Source of the DNA: Agrobacterium albertimagni AOL15 | Lineage (GTDB): Bacteria; Pseudomonadota; Alphaproteobacteria; Rhizobiales; Rhizobiaceae | NCBI RefSeq assembly: GCF_000300855.1 | Contig: NZ_ALJF01000010.1 | Span: 186,001 to 250,000 of the forward strand | Length of the DNA stretch: 64,000 nt | Reading direction: 5' to 3' | Shown here: positions 38,496 to 47,610 of the stretch, one piece after another | How the letters are laid out: each line of letters opens with the position of its first letter | Position numbering within the stretch: the first letter of the stretch is position 1 | The notes under the pieces: model-generated | What the model was told of the DNA's origin: nothing | Database searches by the model: none | Seen by the model: only the letters and a program-made list of their open reading frames with translations | Position numbers and translations under genes: made by a program

Positions 38496-39920
38496 TCAGG
38501 CTCCCTGCTTCTGGCGTGCGGCCCATTGTTGGGCGAAAGTCTGCCCCTCCGGTGCCGGCAGATCGCGAATGTCGGTCCAGCCCGAGGCAAAGGGCAGGGA
38601 CGCGATCCGTCCCCTGTTGCCGCCGATGAGGTTCAGCATTCGCGCGCCAATCGAGGTCGCCATGCGGTAGAGCTTCGGTCGCTTGGCAAAGAAGGCCCAG
38701 ACACCGAGCCCGTAGCGCGCCGTCGCCGGATTGAGATGCTTCTCGAACTCGCGCTCGCGCCAATGCCGCATCATTTTCGGCAGCGGGATATGCATGGGAC
38801 AGACACTCTCGCAGCGCCCGCAAAAGGTCGAGGCATTCGGCAGATGGCCTGAAATGTCGACGCCAAAGAGAGACGGTGTGAGGACAGCGCCCATCGGCCC
38901 CGGATAGACCGAGCCATAAGCATGGCCACCGACAGCGTGATAGACGGGACAGTGGTTCATGCAGGCGCCGCAGCGGATGCAGCGCAACATGTCCTGGAAC
39001 TCGCTGCCGAGCATGGCGGTACGGCCGTTGTCGAGCAGGATGACGTGATATTCCTCCGGCCCATCAGGATCTTCGGCCCGGCGCGGCCCTGTCGAGAAGG
39101 TCGTATAGACGGAGATGTCCTGGCCGGTCGCCGAGCGGGCGAGAAGCCTCAATATCTGCGAACAGTCTTCGAGCGTCGGCACCAGCTTCTCGATCGAGGC
39201 GACGACGATATGCACCCTGGGCAGCGACTGGGTGAGGTCGCCGTTGCCCTCGTTGGTGACGATCACGGAGGTGCCGGTTTCCGCGATCAGGAAGTTGGCG
39301 CCGGTGATCCCGACATCCGCCTGGAAGTAACTCTTGCGCAGCACCTGCCGCGCCTCCGACAGCAGCGTCTCCGGCGCCGTCAGATCGCGCTTTGGGTCGA
39401 GATGCGTATGTACCCGGCGGAAGTCCTCTTCCACCTGCTCCTTGTTGAGATGCACCGCCGGCGCAATGATATGGCTCGGATGCTCGCCGCGAAGCTGGAT
39501 GATGTATTCGCCGAGATCGGTCTCGACCGGCTCGATCGCATGCTCGAAGAGGAAGTCGTTGAGATTGATCTCCTCTGTGATCATCGACTTGCCCTTGGTC
39601 ACGGTCTTTGCCCCGACCCGCTGGCAGATGTCGAGCACCAGCCGGCGCGCATCCTCGGCGCTCTCGGCCCAGTGCACATGCCCGCCTGATGCCGTCACCT
39701 TGCGCTCATAGGCCTCGAGATAGAGATCGAGATGGGCGAGCGTGTGGTTCTTGATCTCCCGGCCCTTGTCGCGCAGGGCGTCGAACTCTGGAAGGGCGGC
39801 GGCGGCCGCGGCACGCTTGGCGATGAAACCCTTTTCGACATTGGTGAGCGCCTTCTGCAACTGGCCATCGGCCAGCGCTCGGGCTGCATTGTTCTTGAAC
39901 TGCGGGGCGGTGAATTGCAT
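38496..39920 (-). CDS. lutB: L-lactate utilisation protein LutB (iron-sulfur, LUD)
   Basis: A 474-residue protein of the LutABC complex that oxidises L-lactate to pyruvate. The N-terminal LUD-type domain (residues about 60-290) is followed by two 4Fe-4S ferredoxin motifs: CIRCGACMNHCPVY and CGRCESVCPMHIP. The C-terminal DUF3390-like tail contains WREREFEKHLNPATARYGL. It lies between lutA (23-bp gap) and lutC. Confidence 0.93.
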   Translation of the reverse strand: MQFTAPQFKNNAARALADGQLQKALTNVEKGFIAKRAAAAAALPEFDALRDKGREIKNHTLAHLDLYLEAYERKVTASGGHVHWAESAEDARRLVLDICQRVGAKTVTKGKSMITEEINLNDFLFEHAIEPVETDLGEYIIQLRGEHPSHIIAPAVHLNKEQVEEDFRRVHTHLDPKRDLTAPETLLSEARQVLRKSYFQADVGITGANFLIAETGTSVIVTNEGNGDLTQSLPRVHIVVASIEKLVPTLEDCSQILRLLARSATGQDISVYTTFSTGPRRAEDPDGPEEYHVILLDNGRTAMLGSEFQDMLRCIRCGACMNHCPVYHAVGGHAYGSVYPGPMGAVLTPSLFGVDISGHLPNASTFCGRCESVCPMHIPLPKMMRHWREREFEKHLNPATARYGLGVWAFFAKRPKLYRMATSIGARMLNLIGGNRGRIASLPFASGWTDIRDLPAPEGQTFAQQWAARQKQGA

Positions 39921-39943
39921 GCCTTCCTCCTCCCTCGTGTCGT

Positions 39944-40717
39944 CTATTTGCCGCTGCCGGCAATCGGCCGACTGTCGGTCATCCCGGCCAGGACCTCCGC
40001 GACATGGCGCACTTCGATGGTCGAGCCCTCGCGCTTCAGCTTGCCCGCCATGTTCATCAGGCAGCCCATGTCGCCGGCGAGCAGCAGCTCGGCGCCGGTC
40101 TCTGAAATCATCGCCGTCTTCTTCGAGACGATCTTGCCGGAAATATCGGGATATTTGACGCAGAACGTGCCGCCGAAACCGCAGCAGACGTCAGAGCCTG
40201 CCATCTCCTTCAGTTCCAGCCCCTCGACGCTCGAAAGAAGCGCGCGCGGTTGCTTCGAAATGCCGAGCTCCCTGAGGCCCGAACAGCTGTCGTGATAGGT
40301 CACGGTTCTGTCGAGCCGGACCTCGACTTCGGTCATTCCTCTGACATCGGTGAGAAAGGAAACGAGCTCGAACACCTTGTCCGAGAAGCGCCGACAGCGC
40401 TCCTCCCAGAGCGCGTCGCCCTTGAAGAGTTCGGGATAATGCATCTTCAGCATGGCCCCGCAGGACCCGGAGGGAGCAACGACATAGTCGAAGCCCTCGA
40501 ATTGCTCGATCACCTGCTTTGCCAGATCACGCGTATCCTTGGTGTCGCCGGAATTGTAGGCCGGCTGGCCGCAGCAGGTCTGGGCGATCGGCACATGCAC
40601 GTCGCAGCCGGCGTCCTCGATCAGCTTAACTGCGGAAAAACCGACGCTCGGTCGGAAGAGGTCAACGAGACAGGTGGCAAAGAGGCCGACCTTCGGCCGG
40701 GTTTGGACTTGGCTCAC
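39944..40717 (-). CDS. lutA: L-lactate utilisation protein LutA (Cys-rich)
   Basis: A 257-residue cysteine-rich-domain (CCG) protein of the LutABC complex. Two CCG-type domains are seen: the first with LFATCLVDLFRP and QTCCGQPAYNSGD, the second with YHDSCSGLRELG and VCCGFGGTFCVKYP, which bind a non-cubane iron-sulfur cluster in related enzymes. It starts with GTG overlapping the stop of the regulator gene by 4 nt, and precedes lutB. Confidence 0.93.
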   Translation of the reverse strand: MSQVQTRPKVGLFATCLVDLFRPSVGFSAVKLIEDAGCDVHVPIAQTCCGQPAYNSGDTKDTRDLAKQVIEQFEGFDYVVAPSGSCGAMLKMHYPELFKGDALWEERCRRFSDKVFELVSFLTDVRGMTEVEVRLDRTVTYHDSCSGLRELGISKQPRALLSSVEGLELKEMAGSDVCCGFGGTFCVKYPDISGKIVSKKTAMISETGAELLLAGDMGCLMNMAGKLKREGSTIEVRHVAEVLAGMTDSRPIAGSGK

Positions 40718-41544
40718 GCTTTGGTCTCCGTCTTGGAATTGCCGGTGGCGCGGTTCCCGCGTCCGCCATCACGGCGGATCAGTCTGAGCTTGGCGACGCG
40801 ACCCCATTCGCCGGCGCGGGCGCTTTCGTCGGCCGCACGCATGACGAAGTCGATATGCGCCTGGGCTGCGGCCTTGGCCGCTTCCGGATCGCCGGCGAGG
40901 ATCGCGTCATGGATCGCCACGTGCTGGTCCAGAAGCTGTTCGCGCGCATTGGGCAGCGAGAAGACGGCCTTGCGATTGAAGAAGATTCCCTCAGACAAAA
41001 GCCGGTAGCAGGCCCGCATGGTGTGCAGGAGGATGATGTTGTGCGCCGCCTCACCGACGGCATTGTGGAATTCCACGTCGGCCGCGAGCTCGTCTTCCGG
41101 CTCCTGGGTCCCGTGGGCGTTCCGCATGTCCTCGATGATCCGGGACAACAACGCCTTGTCGGTGTCCGTCGCGCGTTGCGCCGCAAGCTCCGCCGTGAGG
41201 CCTTCGAGTTCGCGGCGATATTCGAGATAATCGCGTGTGGCACGGGCATGGCGGGAGATGAGGTCGGTGATCGGCTTTGAAAACACCTGTCCGATGATAT
41301 CGGCGACGAAAGTGCCGCCGCCATGATGGCTGATCAGCAGCCCCCGGGTCTCCAGCTCCTTCAGCGCATCGCGCAGGATCGGCCGCGACACCTCCAGCGA
41401 CTGCGCCAGTTCCCGCTCGCCTGGCAGCCGGTCGCCATCCCGGAGCACACCGTCGAGGATCAACAGCTCGATCTGCTGCACCACCTCATCGGCGGTGCGG
41501 CTGTGGCTTACGCCGGAAAACAGTGTCTGGTCGCTCTCGGTCAT
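40714..41544 (-). CDS. FadR-type GntR regulator of the lut operon
   Basis: A 276-residue regulator with an N-terminal GntR winged helix (VVQQIELLILDGVLRDGDRLPGERELAQSLEVSRPILRDALKELETRGLL, about residues 20-70) and a C-terminal FCD effector domain (EFHNAVGEAAHN with metal-binding His). It is the first gene of lutR-lutA-lutB-lutC and overlaps lutA by 4 nt. LldR/LutR-type GntR proteins repress lactate operons until L-lactate binds, so it probably controls its own operon. GAGAGG precedes the ATG. The open frame runs on upstream antisense to the DUF3422 gene, but that part is not coding. Confidence 0.9.
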   Translation of the reverse strand: MTESDQTLFSGVSHSRTADEVVQQIELLILDGVLRDGDRLPGERELAQSLEVSRPILRDALKELETRGLLISHHGGGTFVADIIGQVFSKPITDLISRHARATRDYLEYRRELEGLTAELAAQRATDTDKALLSRIIEDMRNAHGTQEPEDELAADVEFHNAVGEAAHNIILLHTMRACYRLLSEGIFFNRKAVFSLPNAREQLLDQHVAIHDAILAGDPEAAKAAAQAHIDFVMRAADESARAGEWGRVAKLRLIRRDGGRGNRATGNSKTETKA

Positions 41545-41579
41545 CACCCTCTCCAATGCCGTTTCATAGCAAGCGAAAC

Positions 41580-41602
41580 GACAAGTGGTCAACTTTCTTG
41601 TC
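41580..41602. promoter_or_regulatory. Possible operator between lutR and the DUF3422 gene
   Basis: GACAAG and CTTGTC form an inverted repeat with an 11-nt spacer, and inside it AAGTGGTCAACTT is partly palindromic. It is 36 bp upstream of the GntR regulator gene. Half-sites with TGGTC recall FadR-family operators. Weak evidence. Confidence 0.35.
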
Positions 41603-41709
41603 CAGTCGATGCGTGGGCAAGTTGTCGAAAGCGGGCCTGTGACGTTTGCACCTTTGCGCGGAGACAAGCGCACTGCTAGCTTGAGAGACGGGCAAGGGAG
41701 ACGGTCAGC

Positions 41710-42981
41710 GTGGCAAAGGGTGATTTTGCATTTCCAATGGCGCCGGAGCGGGCGCTGGCGCTCGGAGAAATCCATGCCAGACCTTATGCGCTGGTCAAAT
41801 CCGGGCGCGTCATCTTTCAGCTCGCCTTCATGATGGATGGCGGTTCGGCCGTGCACCACGCGGCGATTTCTGAATTGTCCCGCGCCCGCGGCGTCGCTCC
41901 GCCTGAGAAAAATGGGCGCTATCATTCGCTCGCCTGGGGGCAGGGGACGCTGCGCTGGGAACGCCATACCGAGTTTTCCACCTGGTTCTGGGATGGCCCG
42001 CTGCCGGAAAGCTTCGGTGGTGACGTGCCGATCCACCCCTTCGGCGACGGCTTCATCGCGCCTGGTCCGCTGATCTCGGGCATCCGCCTCGAACTTCGCC
42101 CTGATGGTTCCGAAATCGCCGATGCCCGTGCCGCCTTCGATCCGGCCAGCCTCTGCTATAGCGAGTTGAAGAACGGTCAGGCCGCCGTGCTCACCGACTT
42201 CCGCCAGGATGGCCATGGCCTCACCCAGGTCCTCGTCATTGACAGAGGTATGACGGAAGCCGGTCGCGGCGCCGTGGTCCAGCGCCTGCTCGACATCGAA
42301 ACCTACCGTACCATGGCCATGCTCGGCCTGCCGCTTGCCCAGACGCTGTCGCCGGAGATCCGCCGCATCGAGGATGGTCTGACCGCCGTCACGCAGCGCA
42401 TGAAGGCCCATGCCCGCAACGAATCCGACGAGATGCTCTCGGAACTCACGCGCCTTGCCGCCGAACTCGAAGCCAATGCCGCGCTCAGCCTCTACCGGTT
42501 CGGCGCAAGCCGCGCCTATGACGGCATCGTGCGCGAGCGCATCAAGACGCTGGATGAAACGCCGGTGCCCGGTCACGAGACGCTGGGCTCCTTCCTCGAG
42601 CGGCGGCTGGCGCCGGCCATGCGCACCTGCCAGTCGATCGAGGAACGTCAGGCCAACCTCTCGCGCAAGCTGTCGCGTGCCACAGCGCTCGTCCGCTCCT
42701 GGATCGATGTCGAACTGGAACGGCAGAATTCCGACCTTTTGACCGCCATGAACAGCCGCGCCGAAATGCAGTTGCGCCTGCAGCAGACCGTCGAAGGCCT
42801 CTCGGTCGCCGCCATCTCCTATTATGTCGTCGGTCTCGTCGGTTACGCCGCCAAGGCGATCCCGCACGATCTCCTGCCCTTCGACACGGCTATCATCACC
42901 GGCATCTCGGTGCCGCTCTCCGTGCTTGGCGTCTGGTGGATCGTCAGACGCATCCGCAGGAGCCACGAACGAGAGGGCTGA
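41710..42981 (+). CDS. DUF3422 family membrane-anchored protein
   Basis: A 423-residue protein of DUF3422, conserved in proteobacteria but uncharacterised. The N-terminal part HARPYALVKSGRVIFQLAFMM and LAWGQGTLRWERHTEFSTWFWDG is typical. Residues about 300-355 are helical and likely coiled. Two hydrophobic segments near the C-terminus (about 362-378 and 390-410) suggest membrane anchoring. It starts with GTG and has no clear operon partner; it diverges from lutR. It converges with and touches the HicB gene. Confidence 0.85.
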   Translation: MAKGDFAFPMAPERALALGEIHARPYALVKSGRVIFQLAFMMDGGSAVHHAAISELSRARGVAPPEKNGRYHSLAWGQGTLRWERHTEFSTWFWDGPLPESFGGDVPIHPFGDGFIAPGPLISGIRLELRPDGSEIADARAAFDPASLCYSELKNGQAAVLTDFRQDGHGLTQVLVIDRGMTEAGRGAVVQRLLDIETYRTMAMLGLPLAQTLSPEIRRIEDGLTAVTQRMKAHARNESDEMLSELTRLAAELEANAALSLYRFGASRAYDGIVRERIKTLDETPVPGHETLGSFLERRLAPAMRTCQSIEERQANLSRKLSRATALVRSWIDVELERQNSDLLTAMNSRAEMQLRLQQTVEGLSVAAISYYVVGLVGYAAKAIPHDLLPFDTAIITGISVPLSVLGVWWIVRRIRRSHEREG

Positions 42982-43317
42982 TCAGCGCTCGGCCGCCTCC
43001 GCAATGACGTCCGTGATCCATTCGTTGAGACTCTTGTCTTCGGCGCGTGCTGCAATCACGGCTGCCTCGTGCAGCTTCGGATCGAGTCTCAGATTGAACT
43101 TGCCTGAGAACTCGCGGTAGGGCGCGATACCCTTCTCGGCGCACATGTCCAGAAACACGGCAAGGGAGGTCGCGCCTTCCTTGCGCAGGGCATCAATGCT
43201 CTCGCCGTAGAAGTCGGCTCCGCCATTGAGGCCGAGGAATTCGCCGCGCAGCAGTCCGATATCCGGGTCGAGCGAGACAACGGCCTTATGGCCGTCGATT
43301 TCAATCACATTGTTCAT
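42982..43317 (-). CDS. hicB: HicB-family antitoxin
   Basis: A 111-residue protein. Residues 1-65 form a HicB-type domain (VSLDPDIGLLRGEFLGLNG, SLAVFLDMCAEKGI). The C-terminal part (FNLRLDPKLHEAAVIAARAEDKSLNEWITDVIAEA) is a ribbon-helix-helix DNA-binding motif. It neutralises HicA and represses the pair's promoter in known systems. Start 43317 overlaps the hicA stop (ATGA), and the gene follows hicA, the usual order. Confidence 0.88.
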   Translation of the reverse strand: MNNVIEIDGHKAVVSLDPDIGLLRGEFLGLNGGADFYGESIDALRKEGATSLAVFLDMCAEKGIAPYREFSGKFNLRLDPKLHEAAVIAARAEDKSLNEWITDVIAEAAER

Positions 43318-43568
43318 TGCGAAATTCCATTTTCTTCCAGCCACTTCCGGATGCTGGCCACGGCACCCTTGTCCGTTTCAGGCGTCGGGTGCGGCCGATG
43401 AAAGACCCTGATCTGCCCGAAAAGAAAGACCCCGATGCGAGAACCTTCCCGCTCGCTGATTTCGGCTCCAAGCGCGATGAAAAGCGCCTCGATGTCCTGC
43501 CATCGGATGGTGCCGCTGACTGGCCGGGCGAAGAGCTGCTCCAACGTGGCACTATGCTTCTTCTTCAT
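43314..43568 (-). CDS. hicA: HicA-family toxin
   Basis: An 84-residue mRNA-interferase-type toxin with a double-stranded-RNA-binding-like fold. The core is TIRWQDIEALFIALGAEISEREGSRIGVFLFGQIRVFHRPH, then ETDKGAVASIRKWLEENGI at the C-terminus. The catalytic His of HicA toxins may be the His in FHRPHP; the standard GSH motif reads GSR here, as in a subfamily. Length is normal. The following gene hicB overlaps by 4 nt. Confidence 0.85.
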   Translation of the reverse strand: MKKKHSATLEQLFARPVSGTIRWQDIEALFIALGAEISEREGSRIGVFLFGQIRVFHRPHPTPETDKGAVASIRKWLEENGISQ

Positions 43569-43700
43569 CGGGGAATGATACCATAAAGCAGTACCAATTC
43601 AACCGGACCTTGATGCGGCGGGCCGCTGCCGCGTCTTTTGTTCTTGCCGAGCCTTGCCGTCCGTTCGATATAAGGCACGCGGAAATGGATGACAGGCAGA

Positions 43701-45119
43701 ATGGCGAAACAGACCAAGGCGAAACTCGACAAGAAGGGGCTATCAGGCCTTGGGCTCGAGAAATTGGTCGATATTCTCCTGGAGGAGTCCGCGGCCAACA
43801 AGGCGCTGAAGGCCAGATTGCAGACGGCGCTCGCCGGTGAAACGGGGCCGGATGAGATGGCACGGCTGATCGACAAGCGCCTCGACGCGATCGACCAGGC
43901 GACGACACGCATCAACCGGGCCCGCGCCCGTGATCTTGCCGGCGAATTTTCGGCCCTTGCGCGCAACATTCTCTCGGAACTCGGGTCAGCGGATACCCAG
44001 GCCGCAGCGGAGCGCATCCTGCGTTTCCTCGGCCTGCGCTTTCCCGTCTCCGCCCGGCTTGCAACCGACAATGCCCGTCTCTGGAAGGTCTTCGAGGATA
44101 CGGAACTTGCCACGCTCGAGTTGATCAAGACCGTTGGTGCCGAAGAGCAGGTCCTGCTGGTGCCGCATCTGGAACGCTTGCGGTTGCGGGATCGCTACGG
44201 CGAACACACCGGTTTCCTGCGCGCGCTGACCGGCGTGGTCTCAGGCCCGGCCGCGAAGGCATGGCGCAACGTCCTGGCCGAAGTGCTGCCCTCCGAACCC
44301 TTGAAGCTCGGCGCGCTGGACCTTCTCCAGTCGCTCGCTTTGCACCAGGGCGATATCGACGACTTCCTGAGGCTGGAGCGCCAGAAGCCCGACAACCGGC
44401 GCGATACGCTCGCGGTGGCCGACATGCTCCACGGGGCGGGCCGCTTCGAGGACGCACTCGAATGGGTCCGCGAGCGCCCGCGCGGCGTGCGCTTGATCCC
44501 GGTCAACGGCGTGCTCGCCTCCGTCGGCCCAGACTACGGCGCCCATGAACGTCGCCTTCTCGAGGCCGAGATCCTCGACAAGCTGAAGCGCCGCGAGGAC
44601 GCCCAGGAACTGCGCTGGCGGGAATTCGGCGAAACCCTCGATCCGTCGGTGCTGAAACTCTACCTGTCGAAGCTCGACGACTTCGCCGAATTCGACGAGC
44701 TCGACCGGGCCCTGGCTTTGGCCAAAGACCACGAGGACATCTACCTCGCCCTCGACTTCTTCCTCGCCTGGCCACGCCTCGATCTCGCAGCCGCCCATGT
44801 CCTGCGCCACAACCACGATTGGGAAGGCCGCCACTACGACGACCTCACTCCGGCCGCCGAAGCACTTTCTGCGAAAGAGCCACTGGCAGCCGTCGTGCTC
44901 TACCGCGTGCTGGTCGAGGATATCCTGAGGCGTGGCATCGGCATGGCCTATCCCCATGCCGGGCGTTACGTCGGTGAACTCGCACGCCTCATGCCGAACC
45001 TGCCTGAAGGCCACGGTCTAACGACCCATGCCGCCTTCCTCGCGGAACTGCGGCGCAATCATTCCAAGAAGTATGGTTTCTGGAGTTCGGTACCGGGTGG
45101 GTTGTCGGGACAGCCCTAG
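43701..45119 (+). CDS. DUF6880-like helical repeat protein
   Basis: A 472-residue soluble protein composed of helices that look like tetratrico-type repeats. The N-terminal part (LGLEKLVDILLEESAANKALKARLQTAL) and middle (EDALEWVRERPRG, LDDFAEFDELDRALALAKDHEDIYLALDFFLAWP) match what I recall of DUF6880. The C-terminal part ends RNHSKKYGFWSSV. Function is unknown. ATG at 43701 has AGG 6 nt upstream. Its end overlaps by 4 nt the end of a convergent LysR gene. Confidence 0.8.
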   Translation: MAKQTKAKLDKKGLSGLGLEKLVDILLEESAANKALKARLQTALAGETGPDEMARLIDKRLDAIDQATTRINRARARDLAGEFSALARNILSELGSADTQAAAERILRFLGLRFPVSARLATDNARLWKVFEDTELATLELIKTVGAEEQVLLVPHLERLRLRDRYGEHTGFLRALTGVVSGPAAKAWRNVLAEVLPSEPLKLGALDLLQSLALHQGDIDDFLRLERQKPDNRRDTLAVADMLHGAGRFEDALEWVRERPRGVRLIPVNGVLASVGPDYGAHERRLLEAEILDKLKRREDAQELRWREFGETLDPSVLKLYLSKLDDFAEFDELDRALALAKDHEDIYLALDFFLAWPRLDLAAAHVLRHNHDWEGRHYDDLTPAAEALSAKEPLAAVVLYRVLVEDILRRGIGMAYPHAGRYVGELARLMPNLPEGHGLTTHAAFLAELRRNHSKKYGFWSSVPGGLSGQP

Positions 45120-46012
45120 CGCTCCCAATAGGGCACCGGCCCATACAACTCCGCCAGATAATCGATGAACAGCCGTACCTTCGCGGGCAAAAACTGGCGG
45201 CTCGGATAGACGGCAGACAGCGCCACGTTGCGCGAGCTTTCATATCGCGGCAGCACCTGCACCAGCTTGCCGGTCTTCAGTTCGGCGCCGACATCCCAGG
45301 TGGAGCGCAGAGCAATTCCGAGACCTGCGATGACTGCTTCGCGGATCACTTCGCTGGAGTTGGTGATCAGCATGCCCTCGGGGCGCAGCGTGATCGGACC
45401 GGTCGGACCTTCGAGCCGCCAGGATTCATGGTTATGCGCCGGCAGGCAGCGATGCTTCTTCAAGTCGTCGAGGGTTTCAGGCGTCCCGTGTGCAGCAAGA
45501 TAGCTTGGTGCCGCACACAGCACCCGGCGCACCGGTGCGAGCCTGCGAGCAACCAGCGATGAATCATTGAGTTCGGCAATACGGATCGCGAGATCAAAGC
45601 CTCCGCCGACGATGTCGGTAAACTCATCCGACAGCACCAGATGGATCGCGAGATCCGGATGCGCCTCCATGAAGGGCTTGAGATGCGGTGCGACATGCAT
45701 GCGGCCGAAGGAGGTCGATGCCGAGATCTTCAACGTGCCGTTGACCTCCGAAGAGCGGCCCGAGGCAAAGGCCTCCGCCTCTTCCAGCCCACCGAGCACG
45801 GTGAGTACCCGCTCGTGAAATCCTTGGCCCGCTTCCGTCAGCGAGATCTGCCGCGTCGTGCGCTGCAGGAGGCGCGTGCCGAGCTTGTCCTCCAGCCGCT
45901 TGATGCGCTTGGAAACAACGGCAGGGGACAGCCCGAGATCACGCGCCGCCGTCGACATGCTTCCGGCCGCGATCACCCGGACGAAGACTTCGAGATCACC
46001 GAGATTGGTCAT
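45116..46012 (-). CDS. LysR family regulator beside glycolate oxidase genes
   Basis: A 298-residue LysR protein. The helix-turn-helix (LEVFVRVIAAGSMSTAARDLGLSPAVVSKRIKRLEDKLG) is in residues 7-45. The effector domain follows (GTLKISASTSFGRMHVAPHL). The sequence is of the CrgA/DsdC-like group. It is divergent from glcD, the standard layout in which a LysR regulator controls its neighbour, but no direct evidence for glc regulation is seen. Its gene converges with the DUF6880 gene. Confidence 0.9.
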   Translation of the reverse strand: MTNLGDLEVFVRVIAAGSMSTAARDLGLSPAVVSKRIKRLEDKLGTRLLQRTTRQISLTEAGQGFHERVLTVLGGLEEAEAFASGRSSEVNGTLKISASTSFGRMHVAPHLKPFMEAHPDLAIHLVLSDEFTDIVGGGFDLAIRIAELNDSSLVARRLAPVRRVLCAAPSYLAAHGTPETLDDLKKHRCLPAHNHESWRLEGPTGPITLRPEGMLITNSSEVIREAVIAGLGIALRSTWDVGAELKTGKLVQVLPRYESSRNVALSAVYPSRQFLPAKVRLFIDYLAELYGPVPYWER

Positions 46013-46149
46013 GAGTGGCTGCCACTTTTTCCGATTTGGTCATAAGTGCATAGCATTTGCCCTGCGAAAGTCCTAGTGGTAAGAAAAATAGACCAGTTGA
46101 GCGGCGGGCGCTGTGCAGCTAGGATCGGGGCAAAGAGGGGAGACATTTC

Positions 46150-47583
46150 ATGAGCGAAGCCATCGCCTTTCTGCCGCCGAGGCCCGACGTCCTGTCGCGC
46201 CGCGTCGAGATCCTCGCCGACCTGAAGGAGCTGGTGCCGCAAGGCCGCCTCGTCGAGGAGCGGAACGCGCTGGTGCCATTCGAGACCGATGGCTTCATCG
46301 CCTATCGCCGCCGCCCGCTCGCCGTCGTCCTGCCCGAGACGACAGCCCAGGTGGCCGCCGTCATGAAATACTGTCATCGCTACGGCATCCCCGTCGTGCC
46401 CCGTGGCGCCGGCACCTCGCTCTCGGGTGGTGCGATCCCACAGGAAGATGCCGTCGTGCTCGGCCTCTCCGCCATGACCCGGATCCTTGAGGTCGACTAC
46501 GCCAACCGTTGCGCAACCGTTCAGGCCGGCGTCACCAACCTGGCCATCTCCGATGCGGTCGGCGCCGACGGCTATTTCTACGCTCCGGACCCCAGCTCTC
46601 AGCTCGCCTGCACGATTGGCGGCAACATCGCCATGAATTCCGGCGGCGCCCACTGTCTGAAATACGGCGTCACCACCAACAACCTCCTTGGGGTCAAGAT
46701 GGTCCTCGTCGATGGCACGATTATCGATCTCGGCGGCAAGCATCTAGACGCCGAGGGGTATGACCTGCTCGGCCTCGTCTGCGGCTCGGAGGGTCAGCTC
46801 GGCATCGTCACCGAAGCGACCGTTCGCCTGCTCGCCAAGCCCGAAGGTGCGCGCCCCGTGCTCTTCGGCTTCGATAGCGCGGAAGCTGCCGGCTCCTGCG
46901 TGGTCGATGTCATCGGCGCCGGCATCATTCCGGTCGCCATCGAATTCATGGACAAGCCGGCGATCGAGATCTGCGAGGCCTTCGCCAAGGCCGGCTATCC
47001 GCTCGACGTTGAGGCTCTGCTGATCGTCGAGGTCGAGGGCTCCGAGGCCGAGATGGAGGCGATGCTCGCCGCCATCGTCGAGATCGCCAAGCGCCATGGC
47101 GTGAAGACGGTGCGCGAAAGCCAGTCGGCCAACGAGGCGGCGCTCATCTGGAAAGGGCGTAAATCCGCCTTCGGCGCCACCGGCCGCATCGCCGACTACA
47201 TCTGCATGGACGGCACCGTGCCGCTCAGCCAGCTCGCCAACGTCTTGCGCAAGACCTCCGAGATCATCGACCGCTACGGGTTGCGCGTCGCGAATGTCTT
47301 CCATGCCGGCGACGGCAATATGCACCCGCTGATCCTCTACAACATCAACGACCCTGATGACGCAGCGAAGGCGGAAGCGGCCGGCATGGAGATCCTCAAA
47401 CTCTGCGTCGACGCAGGCGGTTGCCTCACCGGCGAACATGGAGTGGGTATCGAGAAACGCGATCTGATGCTGCACCAGTTCACGAAGGTCGATCTCGACC
47501 AGCAGATGGCCGTGCGCTCCGCATTCGATGCGGACTGGATCCTCAATCCATCGAAGGTCTTTCCGCTGGAGGGGAGGGGATGA
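46150..47583 (+). CDS. glcD: Glycolate oxidase subunit GlcD (FAD-binding)
   Basis: A 477-residue FAD-linked oxidase subunit, oxidising glycolate to glyoxylate. The VAO-type FAD domain has PVVPRGAGTSLSGGAIP and IGGNIAMNSGGAHCLKYG. The C-terminal part has NVFHAGDGNMHPLILY and LTGEHGVGIEK with active-site His residues. It is the first gene of glcD-glcE-(DUF4870)-glcF and has GAGGGGAGA before the ATG. A repetitive element separates it from glcE. Confidence 0.95.
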   Translation: MSEAIAFLPPRPDVLSRRVEILADLKELVPQGRLVEERNALVPFETDGFIAYRRRPLAVVLPETTAQVAAVMKYCHRYGIPVVPRGAGTSLSGGAIPQEDAVVLGLSAMTRILEVDYANRCATVQAGVTNLAISDAVGADGYFYAPDPSSQLACTIGGNIAMNSGGAHCLKYGVTTNNLLGVKMVLVDGTIIDLGGKHLDAEGYDLLGLVCGSEGQLGIVTEATVRLLAKPEGARPVLFGFDSAEAAGSCVVDVIGAGIIPVAIEFMDKPAIEICEAFAKAGYPLDVEALLIVEVEGSEAEMEAMLAAIVEIAKRHGVKTVRESQSANEAALIWKGRKSAFGATGRIADYICMDGTVPLSQLANVLRKTSEIIDRYGLRVANVFHAGDGNMHPLILYNINDPDDAAKAEAAGMEILKLCVDAGGCLTGEHGVGIEKRDLMLHQFTKVDLDQQMAVRSAFDADWILNPSKVFPLEGRG

Positions 47584-47610
47584 TGGCCGTGTCGGTTTTC
47601 TCTGTGGTTT

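Noticed and set aside
41545-42966. Long minus-strand open frame continuing upstream of the GntR regulator (together over 700 codons)
   Set aside because: It is antisense to the DUF3422 gene and shows no domain; the regulator has a good start at 41544.
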